A DNA stretch of 41,337 bases from JBAXLO01 sp037134755. GTDB taxonomy: Bacteria > Bacteroidota > Bacteroidia > Bacteroidales > JACABE01. The notes under the pieces were generated by a model. That model saw only the letters and a program-made list of their open reading frames with translations. It was not told where the DNA came from and searched no databases. The stretch is taken from NCBI GenBank assembly GCA_037134755.1, contig JBAXLO010000011.1, positions 1-41,337 of the forward strand. The letters run 5' to 3'. How positions within the stretch are numbered: the first letter of the stretch is position 1; each line of letters opens with the position of its first letter. Both the position numbers and the translations under genes were made by a program. Shown here in pieces: positions 8,461-17,052 of the stretch.

Positions 8461-9027
8461 ATGAAAGTTATAGATAGCGGAATGCCTGCTGAAGATATTT
8501 GGTCTGATTTTTTTAATATAGATTTAATTTTAGATAAATTACAAATCAATTCGATTAATAATCTTGTTGAGATTGGTTGTGGATATGGCACGTTTACTAT
8601 TCCCACTTCAAAACACGTTACAAATAAGTTATATGCATTCGACATAGAGCAGGAAATGATAAATATTGTAAATCAGAAACTGATTAATGATAAGATCACA
8701 AATATTGTTACTGAACAAAGGGATGTTTTAACACAAACTACAGGATTACAAAACAATTCTATTGACTATGTTATGCTGTTTAATATTCTACATCACGATT
8801 CCCCTGATGAATTCTTAGCTGAAGCTTACAGGATTTTAAAACCTAATGGTAAGATAGGAATAATACATTGGCGAAGTGATATTTCAACCCCTCGCGGCCC
8901 TGATTATAGTATCAGACCAAAACCCGAACAAATTATTGAATGGTTAGATAAAAGAAAATTTAATGTTGAAAAAGAACCTATCGTTATTGAACCTTATCAT
9001 TTTGGTATGATAATCTCTAAAATTTAG
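8461..9027 (+). CDS. Class I SAM-dependent methyltransferase
   Basis: 188 residues, Methyltransf_11/25-like. Motif I VEIGCGYGTF (36-45) binds S-adenosylmethionine, the acidic residue in YAFDIE (Asp61) should contact the ribose, and LFNILHHDSPDEFL (106-119) with RILKPNGKIGII (124-135) forms the usual motif IV to post-III region. The substrate cannot be read from the sequence. The HH after the central strand is common in small-molecule methyltransferases. Upstream is an unrelated lipoprotein. Downstream, 6 bases away, is a convergent M50-like gene, leaving no room for a shared terminator. Confidence 0.9.
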   Translation: MKVIDSGMPAEDIWSDFFNIDLILDKLQINSINNLVEIGCGYGTFTIPTSKHVTNKLYAFDIEQEMINIVNQKLINDKITNIVTEQRDVLTQTTGLQNNSIDYVMLFNILHHDSPDEFLAEAYRILKPNGKIGIIHWRSDISTPRGPDYSIRPKPEQIIEWLDKRKFNVEKEPIVIEPYHFGMIISKI

Positions 9028-9033
9028 GTATAA

Positions 9034-9723
9034 TTATCCTTTTACAAAATGTAAAGGGAAATAATTAATAATTGTATAGTAAATAATCCAGGTATTAAAT
9101 GCCAGAAACAGCAGAGACCAAATCAATGCAGGTATAAATGTAAGTGTAGATAAGTTTTTAGCATCCCCCGACTTATCCGGTGTTTTAAAACATATAATAA
9201 ACAAATGTATAGCCGAAATTAATGCATCAGTTAAAACTATAAACGAAAAGAAAACACTTATCGAAAACAATGAAAAATCATCATTTAAATAAATTATTCC
9301 TCCCGAAATAATAATAAAAGTTACAAGCCAGAAAATACCATAAGTATTCCTGACAAAAAAGATAAGATTAATAACAGCTAAAGCCCCTAAACCCCATATA
9401 ATATAAATAGATTGATGCTGTTTGATTAAATAAAAAAACAACATAGCAGCCAATGCTGACGATGGATAACCGGCCAAAGACGTAAAGAATTTGCTAAACC
9501 AATTGTTAGATTTTGTAACGGCACTCCCCGAAGTATCCGTAAATAAATTAATCTGTAAAACCTGTGCACTAGTGATTAATGCAACCAAAGCATGCCCACT
9601 TTCGTGGATCATAGTGTTAACAATACGAAAGTATTTCCCAACTAAAGGAGTTCTGGTTAATATAATACTTACTACAAGTATTATATAAAAAACAACATCT
9701 CTGTTTCTAAAAAACTCGCTCAA
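9034..9723 (-). CDS. M50B-like integral membrane metalloprotease
   Basis: 229 residues. The zinc-binding HExxH motif appears as HESGH (His40, Glu41, His44) directly after a first membrane span (about 10-26). At least five further hydrophobic spans follow, matching the peptidase M50B-like family. Such proteins resemble site-2 proteases, but whether this one cleaves a regulator is not shown. The start is TTG (9721-9723): an in-frame stop lies two codons upstream, and the next ATG (Met38) would delete the first membrane span. It is the last gene of a minus-strand run behind two TlpA-like genes. Confidence 0.85.
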   Translation of the reverse strand: MSEFFRNRDVVFYIILVVSIILTRTPLVGKYFRIVNTMIHESGHALVALITSAQVLQINLFTDTSGSAVTKSNNWFSKFFTSLAGYPSSALAAMLFFYLIKQHQSIYIIWGLGALAVINLIFFVRNTYGIFWLVTFIIISGGIIYLNDDFSLFSISVFFSFIVLTDALISAIHLFIICFKTPDKSGDAKNLSTLTFIPALIWSLLFLAFNTWIIYYTIINYFPLHFVKG

Positions 9724-9737
9724 TTTTTAATTATAAA

Positions 9738-9773
9738 CTTTAAGTACTTTAGGCACTTTAAGTATTTTAAGTA
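9738..9773. repeat. 9-bp tandem repeats (CTTTAAGTA type), four units
   Basis: CTTTAAGTA, CTTTAGGCA, CTTTAAGTA and TTTTAAGTA follow head to tail, with a partial fifth unit (CTTCTTAA) running into the stop of the next gene. The array occupies most of the 54-base gap between a TlpA-like gene and the TTG-started M50-like gene, so on the mRNA it is the leader of the latter. Confidence 0.8.
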
Positions 9774-9777
9774 CTTC

Positions 9778-10881
9778 TTAACGTATTATCTCGTCTAATT
9801 TTTTAAGTAACGCCTCCCCTCTTAGGTCAGTTGCAATAATAACACCTCGTTTATCAAGCAAAACTGAATGAGGAATTGAATTAACACCATACAATTTAGC
9901 AGCAGCATTATTCCAGTATTTTAAATCCGAAACATGATGCCATGTAAGTTTATCATCTTTTATTGCTTTTAACCAACTATCTTTATTCTGATCCAATGAA
10001 ACCCCTAAGATATCAAAACCTTTATCTTTGTATGCGTTATATGCAGCCACAACATTAGGATTTTCACCACGACATGGTCTGCACCATGAAGCCCAGAAAT
10101 CAATAAGAATTACTTTACCTCTAAGAGAAGACAATTTAAAAGGCACTCCATTAGTATCAGCCATCTCTATTTCGGGAGCCACACTACCAACCTCTGTGCT
10201 ATGCAATAGTACTAACTTTTCCTTTATTCTTTTAACAAATTCATCGTTTTCCAGAGATTTATCAAAATTCTTTGCAATAGAATCAAGCATTGTTATTTCA
10301 ACATGACCCATCATGATAGAAAAAACAATATAAGGTGTTATCACACTTTTATTTTTGTTAAATGCAACATCATGTAAAGCTTTCAATTCTTTATCCCTAG
10401 TCTGTTTTATTATTGAATCGTAATGTAAAATCAGACTCTGATCATTTTTAGATTGAGCTTCCTGAAATTTACTTTTTGCTTCATTAAATATATTATCATA
10501 ACCAGAAAGCTCGGACATAAACTGTTCATATTCACTTTGTGTTTTTGAACCGGTAATTGTAACTTTATCTAGCTTTAGAAAATCTCCTGTAATAGTAATA
10601 TCTTTATTCTCAACAAAAAAATGAAAAGAACTTTTATTATCTGCAAAAACAATGTTAATCATTCTAGGCATTTTAACATTCCCTTTAAAAGAAAAAACAC
10701 CATCAACACTATTAGCTGAATCTACGGTTATAAGATCATTATCATTTTTAACTATCAACTTTACAATTTCACTCTTAAGATTAGTAAAATTACATTTAAT
10801 CTTAAAACCCGAATTATTCTTTTGACTAAAAACATTTAAACTAAATAATATAGCAAGTAATATCAACGCATTTTTTTTCAT
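9778..10881 (-). CDS. TlpA/ResA-like thiol-disulfide oxidoreductase with DUF4369 N-terminus (copy 1)
   Basis: 367 residues. A signal peptide (MKKNALILLAILFSLNVFSQ) directs export. Residues about 26-120 match the DUF4369 beta domain and about 130-215 form a helical linker. From about 233 comes a thioredoxin-like domain with the redox motif WCRPC (Cys267, Cys270) and the cis-Pro loop SIPHS (Pro337). Such proteins reduce or shuffle disulfides in the periplasm. It lies 29 bases after a paralogue on the same strand, and the C-terminal domains are almost identical. The C-terminus is LLKKLDEIIR. Confidence 0.93.
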   Translation of the reverse strand: MKKNALILLAILFSLNVFSQKNNSGFKIKCNFTNLKSEIVKLIVKNDNDLITVDSANSVDGVFSFKGNVKMPRMINIVFADNKSSFHFFVENKDITITGDFLKLDKVTITGSKTQSEYEQFMSELSGYDNIFNEAKSKFQEAQSKNDQSLILHYDSIIKQTRDKELKALHDVAFNKNKSVITPYIVFSIMMGHVEITMLDSIAKNFDKSLENDEFVKRIKEKLVLLHSTEVGSVAPEIEMADTNGVPFKLSSLRGKVILIDFWASWCRPCRGENPNVVAAYNAYKDKGFDILGVSLDQNKDSWLKAIKDDKLTWHHVSDLKYWNNAAAKLYGVNSIPHSVLLDKRGVIIATDLRGEALLKKLDEIIR

Positions 10882-10910
10882 ATCAACATCTTTATTTTAA
10901 TAATTATAAT

Positions 10911-12017
10911 CTAGTGAATCAACTCGTCTAATTTCTTTTTAAGCTCTTCCCCTCTTAGGTCGGTTGCAATAATCACTCCTCTTTTATCAAGTAAAACTGA
11001 ATGAGGTATTGAATTAACACCATATACTTTACCAGCTTCATTCTGCCAACCTTTCAAATCAGAAACATGATGCCATGTAAGTTTATCGTCACTTATAGCT
11101 TTTAACCAACTAACCTTATTTTGATCTAAAGATACCCCTAATATATCAAAACCTTTATCTTTATAAGCATTATATACAGCAACAACATTTGGATTCTCAC
11201 CACGACAAGGTCTGCACCATGAAGCCCAGAAATCAATAAGAATTACTTTACCTCTAAGTGAAGACAACTTAAAAGGCACTCCATTAGTATCAGCCATTAT
11301 AATTTCGGGAGCAACTTGTCCAATACTTACTTTCTTAATAACATCAAGTCTTTCCTTAATTATTTTAACATACTCAGAATTCGCAATTGATTTATCAAAA
11401 TTCTTATAAATAGAATCTAATACATCTGTTTCGATATTATATATCAATTGAGAAACTACAATATAAGGTGCAATTACGCTTTTGTTTTTATTAAAAGCCA
11501 CACCATATAAAAACTTCATTTGGTTCTCTTTTATCTGCGACATAATTGAATCATAATGTTGCATTAACATCACATCCTTTTTATTTTGTGCTTCTTGATA
11601 TTTATTATTAGTCTCATTCTCAAGATTAGTAAATATTGATAGTTCAGAGATTATTTGTTCATAATCCCTTTGAGTATTAGATCCATTGATCGCAACCCTA
11701 TCAAGTTTCTTATAATCTCCTTTAATAGTTATCTCATTATTTTCAATAAACATTGGAAAATAAGTCTTAGCATCAGCAAATACAACATATACTAATTCGG
11801 GAATTAAAATATTTTTCACTTTAAAAGTAAAGTTACCATCAACACTACTTGTAGAGTCAACTAAAAAAGGTTCGTTACCACGATAAGCAACTAGCTTTAC
11901 AGGACTATTCTTTAAATTGGTTATGTTACATTTAATTGTAAAACCATTTTCATTTTTCTGTGCAAAACTGCATATTCCAAGCAATATGACGATTGATATA
12001 ATAAAGTATTTTTTCAT
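10911..12017 (-). CDS. TlpA/ResA-like thiol-disulfide oxidoreductase with DUF4369 N-terminus (copy 2)
   Basis: I start at the ATG at 12017 (368 residues) because it places the signal peptide MKKYFIISIVILLGICSFAQ at the N-terminus. An in-frame ATG at 12044 adds nine residues in front of it and is less likely. Architecture equals that of its downstream paralogue: DUF4369 domain, helical linker, thioredoxin fold with WCRPC (Cys268, Cys271). About 100 residues from MADTNGVPFKLSSLRGKVIL to near the end are nearly identical between the copies, while the N-terminal halves differ widely. The pair is a local gene duplication. It is first in a run with copy 1 and the M50-like gene. Confidence 0.93.
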   Translation of the reverse strand: MKKYFIISIVILLGICSFAQKNENGFTIKCNITNLKNSPVKLVAYRGNEPFLVDSTSSVDGNFTFKVKNILIPELVYVVFADAKTYFPMFIENNEITIKGDYKKLDRVAINGSNTQRDYEQIISELSIFTNLENETNNKYQEAQNKKDVMLMQHYDSIMSQIKENQMKFLYGVAFNKNKSVIAPYIVVSQLIYNIETDVLDSIYKNFDKSIANSEYVKIIKERLDVIKKVSIGQVAPEIIMADTNGVPFKLSSLRGKVILIDFWASWCRPCRGENPNVVAVYNAYKDKGFDILGVSLDQNKVSWLKAISDDKLTWHHVSDLKGWQNEAGKVYGVNSIPHSVLLDKRGVIIATDLRGEELKKKLDELIH

Positions 12018-12080
12018 TGTTATTTTTTTATAAAAGTAATACAAAATGAGTTATCAGAGATATATTTAACAAATTTTACA

Positions 12081-12114
12081 TAAAAAACGGGCTGCTCTTA
12101 TATAGAACAGCCCG
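12081..12114 (-). terminator. Intrinsic terminator after eno
   Basis: CGGGCTGCTCT (12088-12098) pairs with AGAACAGCCCG (12104-12114) with one mismatch and a 5-base loop. Read on the minus strand the stem is followed by a run of T residues (the A run around 12082-12087 on the plus strand). It lies just after the enolase stop. Confidence 0.88.
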
Positions 12115-12135
12115 ATATCTATTATTAAATAATAA

Positions 12136-13425
12136 TTATCTAGCGTATTTAAAGTCTTTACCCAAATAAATAGCAGCATCACCAAGACTTTCTTCAATAC
12201 GTAACAATTGATTGTATTTTGCAATACGTTCGCTACGACAAGCTGAACCAGTCTTAATTAACCCGGTATTTAAGGCAACAGATAAATCAGCAATAGTTGT
12301 ATCTTCAGTTTCACCTGAACGATGACTGATAACAGCGGTATAAGCATTACGATAAGCCATATTAACAGCACTTATAGTTTCTGTTAAAGTACCAATTTGA
12401 TTAACTTTAATAAGAATTGAATTAGCAACACCTTTTTTAATACCCATATCTAATCTTTCAACATTAGTAACGAATAAATCATCACCAACTAATTGAATTT
12501 TTTCGCCAACCTTTTCTGTCATTAATTTCCAACCATCCCAATCATCTTCAGCCATACCATCTTCAATAGAAATAATTGGATAATTATCAACCCAATTCTT
12601 CCAGAAATCAACCATTTGAGAAGGAGTTAATTTATCACCTGTTGATTTATGTAAGTGATAAACATTTTCTTCAGGAATAAAATATTCTGAAGAAGCTGGA
12701 TCCAAAGCAATATAAATATCTTTACCTGGTTTGTAACCTGCTTTTTCGATAGCTTGTATAATTACAGTTAAAGCTTCTTCATTTGATTTTAAATTTGGAG
12801 CAAAACCACCTTCATCACCTACATTAGTTGAATAACCTTGCTTTTTTAATACAGATTTTAAGTTATGAAAAACTTCAGCCCCCATTCGGATAGCATCTGA
12901 AAAACATGATGCACCTACCGGCATAATCATGAATTCCTGAAAATCTATACAATTATCAGCATGTGATCCACCATTCAAAATATTCATCATTGGGATAGGA
13001 AGTGTATTTGCACTTACCCCACCAATATAACGAAATAAAAACTGTCCGGTTTCCTGTGCGGCTGCATTAGCAGCTGCAAGAGAAACGCCTAAAATAGCAT
13101 TTGCACCTAAGTTTGCTTTATTAGCAGTACCATCTATTTCTATCATTCTTTTATCTATAGAAACTTGGTCACTTACTTCAAAACCTTTTAATTCTTCATT
13201 TAAAGTTTTGTTTACATTACCTACAGCTTTTAACACACCTTTTCCAAGGTATAAAGAATTATCTCCATCTCTTAACTCAACAGCTTCGTGAACACCTGTT
13301 GATGCTCCAGATGGAACAGCAGCTCTTCCAATTACACCACTTGAAGTTAAAACTTCTACTTCAACTGTAGGATTCCCTCTTGAATCTAAAATTTGACGAG
13401 CATAAACATTTACTATTGTACTCAT
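12136..13425 (-). CDS. eno: Enolase (phosphopyruvate hydratase)
   Basis: 429 residues, the usual length. It interconverts 2-phosphoglycerate and phosphoenolpyruvate in glycolysis and gluconeogenesis, using magnesium. The mobile-loop motif SGASTGVHEA (39-48), the magnesium and catalytic region SIEDGMAEDDW and QLVGDDLFVTN, the catalytic lysine segment LIKVNQIGTLTE and the signature SHRSGETEDT (from about 367) are all intact. It lies downstream of rplQ on the same strand, but a strong terminator and its own candidate promoter separate it from the ribosomal superoperon. Confidence 0.98.
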   Translation of the reverse strand: MSTIVNVYARQILDSRGNPTVEVEVLTSSGVIGRAAVPSGASTGVHEAVELRDGDNSLYLGKGVLKAVGNVNKTLNEELKGFEVSDQVSIDKRMIEIDGTANKANLGANAILGVSLAAANAAAQETGQFLFRYIGGVSANTLPIPMMNILNGGSHADNCIDFQEFMIMPVGASCFSDAIRMGAEVFHNLKSVLKKQGYSTNVGDEGGFAPNLKSNEEALTVIIQAIEKAGYKPGKDIYIALDPASSEYFIPEENVYHLHKSTGDKLTPSQMVDFWKNWVDNYPIISIEDGMAEDDWDGWKLMTEKVGEKIQLVGDDLFVTNVERLDMGIKKGVANSILIKVNQIGTLTETISAVNMAYRNAYTAVISHRSGETEDTTIADLSVALNTGLIKTGSACRSERIAKYNQLLRIEESLGDAAIYLGKDFKYAR

Positions 13426-13458
13426 AATCTGAATTATTTTAATTTAATTATTTGATGT

Positions 13459-13466
13459 CAAAATTA
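13459..13466 (-). promoter_or_regulatory. Possible -7 box (TAATTTTG) for eno
   Basis: On the minus strand TAATTTTG matches TAnnTTTG, 33 bases before the eno ATG. The -33 region is poor (TGTC), so this is a half match. It lies downstream of the rplQ terminator, as expected for independent transcription. Confidence 0.45.
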
Positions 13467-13490
13467 ACAATTATTTTCTATAAATGACAT

Positions 13491-13526
13491 AAAAAAAGGA
13501 TAAAGTAAAAAAACTTTATCCTTTTT
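13491..13526 (-). terminator. Strong intrinsic terminator after rplQ, end of the ribosomal superoperon
   Basis: AAAAAGGATAAAGT (13493-13506) and ACTTTATCCTTTTT (13513-13526) form a perfect 14-bp stem with a 6-base A loop. A and T tracts on both sides give a T run after the stem on the minus strand. It is 22 bases past the rplQ stop. Confidence 0.92.
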
Positions 13527-13547
13527 ATTAATGAACAAATATAATAA

Positions 13548-14120
13548 TTATTCTTTGTTGTTTTCAACTTCAGGTTCAGTTGTTTCAATAACATTATTGT
13601 CATCAATAACCTCTTCCTTTACATCTTCAACAACATTAATTTCTTCTTTACTAGAAACAACTTCTTTTACAGCAGCTGTTTCACCATCTGTTTTCTTTTT
13701 TGTAGCTCTTTTTCTACGAGTAGATTTTCCTGCTTTTTCAGATTTAGCAGCTAATAAATTTTCATTATAATCTACTAATTCAACCATACACATTTCTGCA
13801 TTGTCTCCTAAACGTGTACCTGTTTTCAAAATTCTAGTATAACCACCAGGTCTACTAGCAATTTTATTTGATATTTGTGTAAATAGTTCGGTAACCGCTT
13901 CTTTGCTTTGCAAGTAACTAAATACAGTTCTTCTAGAATGAGTTGAATCATCCTTAGATCTATTAATTAATGGCTCAACATATTTTCTTAACTCTTTAGC
14001 TTTTGCAACTGTAGTATTAATTCTTTTATGTAGAATCAAAGATGTAGCCATATTTGATAACATATGCGTTCTGTGAGCAGATGTTCTTCCTAATTTATTG
14101 ACTTTTCTAGCGTGTCTCAT
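13548..14120 (-). CDS. rplQ: 50S ribosomal protein L17 with long charged C-terminal tail
   Basis: L17 sits near the polypeptide exit region of the large subunit. The first about 115 residues match the family (MRHARKVNKLGRTSAHRTHM, then RPGGYTRILKTGTRLGDNA). The protein is 190 residues, well over the roughly 120-130 of enterobacterial L17. The extra tail is first lysine/arginine-rich (KSTRRKRATKKK) and then strongly acidic (many Glu, Asp and Val). Extended L17 tails are known in Bacteroidota. It is the last gene of the superoperon, 5 bases after rpoA. Confidence 0.97.
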   Translation of the reverse strand: MRHARKVNKLGRTSAHRTHMLSNMATSLILHKRINTTVAKAKELRKYVEPLINRSKDDSTHSRRTVFSYLQSKEAVTELFTQISNKIASRPGGYTRILKTGTRLGDNAEMCMVELVDYNENLLAAKSEKAGKSTRRKRATKKKTDGETAAVKEVVSSKEEINVVEDVKEEVIDDNNVIETTEPEVENNKE

Positions 14121-14125
14121 TGTGA

Positions 14126-15118
14126 TTAATCCTTATCTAATTTAAATTTCGCAATATTTATGCCGAATTCTAAGCTCTTACTTTTAACTAATTGTTCTAA
14201 TTCTGTTAAAGATTTTTTTCCAAAATTTCTGAATTTAAGTAAATCATTTTTATTGAATGATACTAAATCACCTAATGTTTCGACTTCTGCTGCTTTAAGG
14301 CAATTTAATGCTCTTACAGAAAGATCCATATCAACTAATTTAGTTTTTAACAACTGACGAACATGTAAAGTATTTTCATCAAATTCATCGTTCATTGCTT
14401 TTTCTTCAGTTTCCATAGTTATTCTTTCATCTGAGAATAACATAAAATGATGAATTAAAATCTTAGCCGCCGATTTTAGAGCTTCTTTAGGATGAATAGA
14501 GCTATCTGTAACAATCTCTAATATTAATTTTTCATAATCAGTTTTCTGCTCAACTCTAAAATTCTCTATCGTATATTTAACATTTCTAATAGGAGTATGT
14601 ATAGAATCAATTGGTATAGTACCTATGCTTTCATTTGTATTCTTATTCTCCTCAGCAGGCACATATCCTCTTCCTTTATTTATATTTAACTCTAAGTTGA
14701 GTTTTACAGAAGACTCCATATTACAAATTACTAAATCTGTATTTAACACCTGAAAGCCATTAAGAAATTTATTTATATCTCCAGCTTTAAAAGTATCCTG
14801 ACCACTTATAGTAAATTGAATCTTTTCATTTGTAACATTATCAAGTTGGCGTTTGAAACGAACTTGTTTTAAATTTAAAATAATTTCAGTAACATCTTCA
14901 ACAACACCTTTAATTGTAGAAAATTCTTGATCTACTTTTTCTATTTTAACAGAAGTAATTGCGAAGCCTTCAAGTGATGATAACAAAATCCTACGTAAAG
15001 CATTTCCGATTGTTATTCCATAACCAGGCTCTAACGGACGAAATTCAAAGATTCCTTTAAAATCATCTGCTTCAATCATTATAACCTTATCCGGTTTTTG
15101 AAAAGCTAATATTGCCAT
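14126..15118 (-). CDS. rpoA: DNA-directed RNA polymerase subunit alpha
   Basis: 330 residues, the usual length. The N-terminal domain (about 1-230), which drives alpha dimerisation and core assembly, carries LEPGYGITIGNALRRILLSS. The C-terminal domain (about 250-320), which contacts activators and upstream DNA, carries VRALNCLKAAEVETLGDL and FRNFGKKSLTELE. Its place between rpsD and rplQ is canonical. A gap of 85 AT-rich bases separates it from rpsD. Confidence 0.98.
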   Translation of the reverse strand: MAILAFQKPDKVIMIEADDFKGIFEFRPLEPGYGITIGNALRRILLSSLEGFAITSVKIEKVDQEFSTIKGVVEDVTEIILNLKQVRFKRQLDNVTNEKIQFTISGQDTFKAGDINKFLNGFQVLNTDLVICNMESSVKLNLELNINKGRGYVPAEENKNTNESIGTIPIDSIHTPIRNVKYTIENFRVEQKTDYEKLILEIVTDSSIHPKEALKSAAKILIHHFMLFSDERITMETEEKAMNDEFDENTLHVRQLLKTKLVDMDLSVRALNCLKAAEVETLGDLVSFNKNDLLKFRNFGKKSLTELEQLVKSKSLEFGINIAKFKLDKD

Positions 15119-15203
15119 TTAATTATTTTTTTTCAAATTTATAAAAATTGTTGAAGAATAAAATACTTTAACATATTCTACCTATTTATTAAATCTAAAA
15201 ATA

Positions 15204-15812
15204 TTATTTTGAATACAACTCTACTATAAGTTGTTCTTTAATATTTTCAGGAATTTCTTCTCTTTCAGGATAATTTAAAAATTTCCCTGTTAAACTTCCC
15301 TCATCCCATTCTAACCATGAAAAACTATTCCTCTTATTGGCTATTGAATCTGTTATTACTTCTATTGATTTTGATTTTTCTCTAACACAAACAATATCTC
15401 CAGATTTAAGACTATATGATGGAATATTTACAACTTTGTGATTCACTTCTATATGTCTATGAGAAACCAATTGACGTGCTGCACTTCTACTAGGAGCTAT
15501 CCCTAAACGATATACAACATTATCCAATCTAGATTCAATAAGTTGTAACAATACAACACCAGTAATTCCTTTTTTTCTAGAAGCATTATGGAAAATATTT
15601 TTAAATTGTTTCTCTAAAATACCATAGGTATATTTAGCTTTTTGTTTTTCCATTAATTGCAATCCATATTCTGATTGTTTTGTTCTCCTTTTATTTCCTC
15701 CACCATGTTGTCCTGGGGGATAATTCTTTTTTTCAAAAGATTTATCAGGTCCGAATATTGGGTCTTTAAATCTTCTTGCAATCTTTGTTTTTGGCCCTGT
15801 ATATCTTGCCAT
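15204..15812 (-). CDS. rpsD: 30S ribosomal protein S4
   Basis: 202 residues. S4 nucleates 16S rRNA assembly and is often a translational autoregulator. It begins MARYTGPKTKIARRF and carries the KNYPPGQHGG motif. The S4 RNA-binding domain has RLDNVVYRLGIAPSRSAARQ and the strand VNHKVVNIPSYSLKSGD. The N-terminus lacks the four-cysteine zinc knot of some S4 proteins. Confidence 0.98.
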   Translation of the reverse strand: MARYTGPKTKIARRFKDPIFGPDKSFEKKNYPPGQHGGGNKRRTKQSEYGLQLMEKQKAKYTYGILEKQFKNIFHNASRKKGITGVVLLQLIESRLDNVVYRLGIAPSRSAARQLVSHRHIEVNHKVVNIPSYSLKSGDIVCVREKSKSIEVITDSIANKRNSFSWLEWDEGSLTGKFLNYPEREEIPENIKEQLIVELYSK

Positions 15813-15847
15813 ACTATCTATGTGTTTTATTTAAAAATACTAATTAA

Positions 15848-16237
15848 TTATACTCTTCTTCTTTTTGGAGGTCTACATCCGTTATGAGGTAATGGAGTTG
15901 TATCCATAATCTCTAAAACTTCAATACCAGAAGCATTGATTGTTCTTATTGCAGATTCTCTTCCTGCACCAGGTCCTTTAACAAATACTTTAACTTTCCT
16001 TAAACCCAAATCAAAAGCAACCTTAGTACAATCTGTTGCAGCCATCTGAGCTGCATAAGGAGTGTTCTTTTTAGAACCTTTAAATCCCATTTTACCAGCA
16101 GAAGCCCAAGAAATTACTTGACCTGCATTATTTGTTAATGAAATAATTATGTTATTAAAAGAAGCAAAAATATAGGCTCTTCCTAGCGGTTCTACTTTTA
16201 CTATTCTTTTTTTTGTAATTTTAGCAGTTTTTGCCAT
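15848..16237 (-). CDS. rpsK: 30S ribosomal protein S11
   Basis: 129 residues, normal. S11 forms part of the platform of the small subunit near the Shine-Dalgarno cleft. Recognised by FNNIIISLTNNAGQVISWAS, GFKGSKKNTPYAAQMAA and the C-terminal PLPHNGCRPPKRRRV. It is 45 bases after rpsM and 35 before rpsD in canonical alpha-operon order. Confidence 0.98.
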   Translation of the reverse strand: MAKTAKITKKRIVKVEPLGRAYIFASFNNIIISLTNNAGQVISWASAGKMGFKGSKKNTPYAAQMAATDCTKVAFDLGLRKVKVFVKGPGAGRESAIRTINASGIEVLEIMDTTPLPHNGCRPPKRRRV

Positions 16238-16282
16238 ATCAATTTATTATAAATTATTCGTCTTGAATTTTAATACTAAATA

Positions 16283-16663
16283 TTAACCTTTAGGTGCTTT
16301 CTTTTTGTTAGCGACAGTCTTTTTCCTACCTTTTCTAGTTCTAGCATTGTTCTTAGTGCTTTGTCCTCTGCATGGCAAACCTAATCTGTGTCTAATTCCT
16401 CTATAACATCCGATATCCATTAATCTCTTAATGTTCATCTGTAATTCAGAACGTAAAGCCCCTTCTACTTTATATTTATCATTAATTAAGGTTCTAATGT
16501 TATTTTGTTCATCATCTGACCAATCATTAACCTTTTTATTTAAATCAATACCAGCTTCATTAAGTATTTTCTGAGCTGTACTTTTACCAATTCCATAAAC
16601 ATAGGTTAAACCTATTTCACCTCTTTTATTTTTTGGTAAATCAATTCCTGCAATTCTTGCCAT
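16283..16663 (-). CDS. rpsM: 30S ribosomal protein S13
   Basis: 126 residues. S13 lies in the small-subunit head and contacts P-site tRNA and L5. It opens MARIAGIDLPKNKRGEIGLT and has the helix-hairpin-helix YGIGKSTAQKIL and the basic C-terminal motif RGIRHRLGLPCRGQSTKNNA followed by RTRKGRKKTV. It follows rpmJ by 29 bases. Confidence 0.98.
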   Translation of the reverse strand: MARIAGIDLPKNKRGEIGLTYVYGIGKSTAQKILNEAGIDLNKKVNDWSDDEQNNIRTLINDKYKVEGALRSELQMNIKRLMDIGCYRGIRHRLGLPCRGQSTKNNARTRKGRKKTVANKKKAPKG

Positions 16664-16692
16664 AAAATGTATATTGTGTTAATTAATTTAAA

Positions 16693-16809
16693 TTATCCCT
16701 GTCTTTGTTTGAATTTGGGATTTTTTTTGTTTATTACATAAATTCTCCCTTTTCTTCGAACAATTTTACATTCTGGAGATCTTTTTTTAACAGAAGTTCT
16801 TACTTTCAT
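16693..16809 (-). CDS. rpmJ: 50S ribosomal protein L36, zinc-free form
   Basis: A 38-residue gene between infA and rpsM. It reads MKVRTSVKKRSPECKIVRRK and ends NKKNPKFKQRQG, aligning without gaps to L36. Of the zinc ligands of the C+ form (three Cys and one His), only Cys14 remains. Positions 11, 27 and 33 are Ser, Asn and Phe, so this is a C- form that should not bind zinc. Position and length are canonical for the spc-alpha junction. Confidence 0.96.
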   Translation of the reverse strand: MKVRTSVKKRSPECKIVRRKGRIYVINKKNPKFKQRQG

Positions 16810-16822
16810 TTTTTTATTTTTT

Positions 16823-17041
16823 TTATTTGTACCTGAATGTTATTCTTCCTTTTGTTAAATCGTAAGGCGACATTTCTAATTGCACTCTATCCCCTGGTAA
16901 TATTTTAATATAATGCATTCGCATTTTACCAGAAATATGAGCAGTAATTACATGACCATTTTCCAACTCAACTCGAAACATAGCATTTCCTAATGATTCA
17001 ATAACAGTTCCGTCCTGTTGAATTGATGTTTGCTTTGCCAT
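16823..17041 (-). CDS. infA: Translation initiation factor IF-1
   Basis: 72 residues, the standard length. IF-1 is a single OB-fold protein that occupies the A site of the 30S subunit during initiation. It starts MAKQTSIQQDGTVIESLGNA and contains FRVELENGHVITAHISGKMR and LPGDRVQLEMSPYDLTKGRI. It lies 11 bases after map and 13 before rpmJ. Confidence 0.98.
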   Translation of the reverse strand: MAKQTSIQQDGTVIESLGNAMFRVELENGHVITAHISGKMRMHYIKILPGDRVQLEMSPYDLTKGRITFRYK

Positions 17042-17052
17042 TTAACTAAGTA

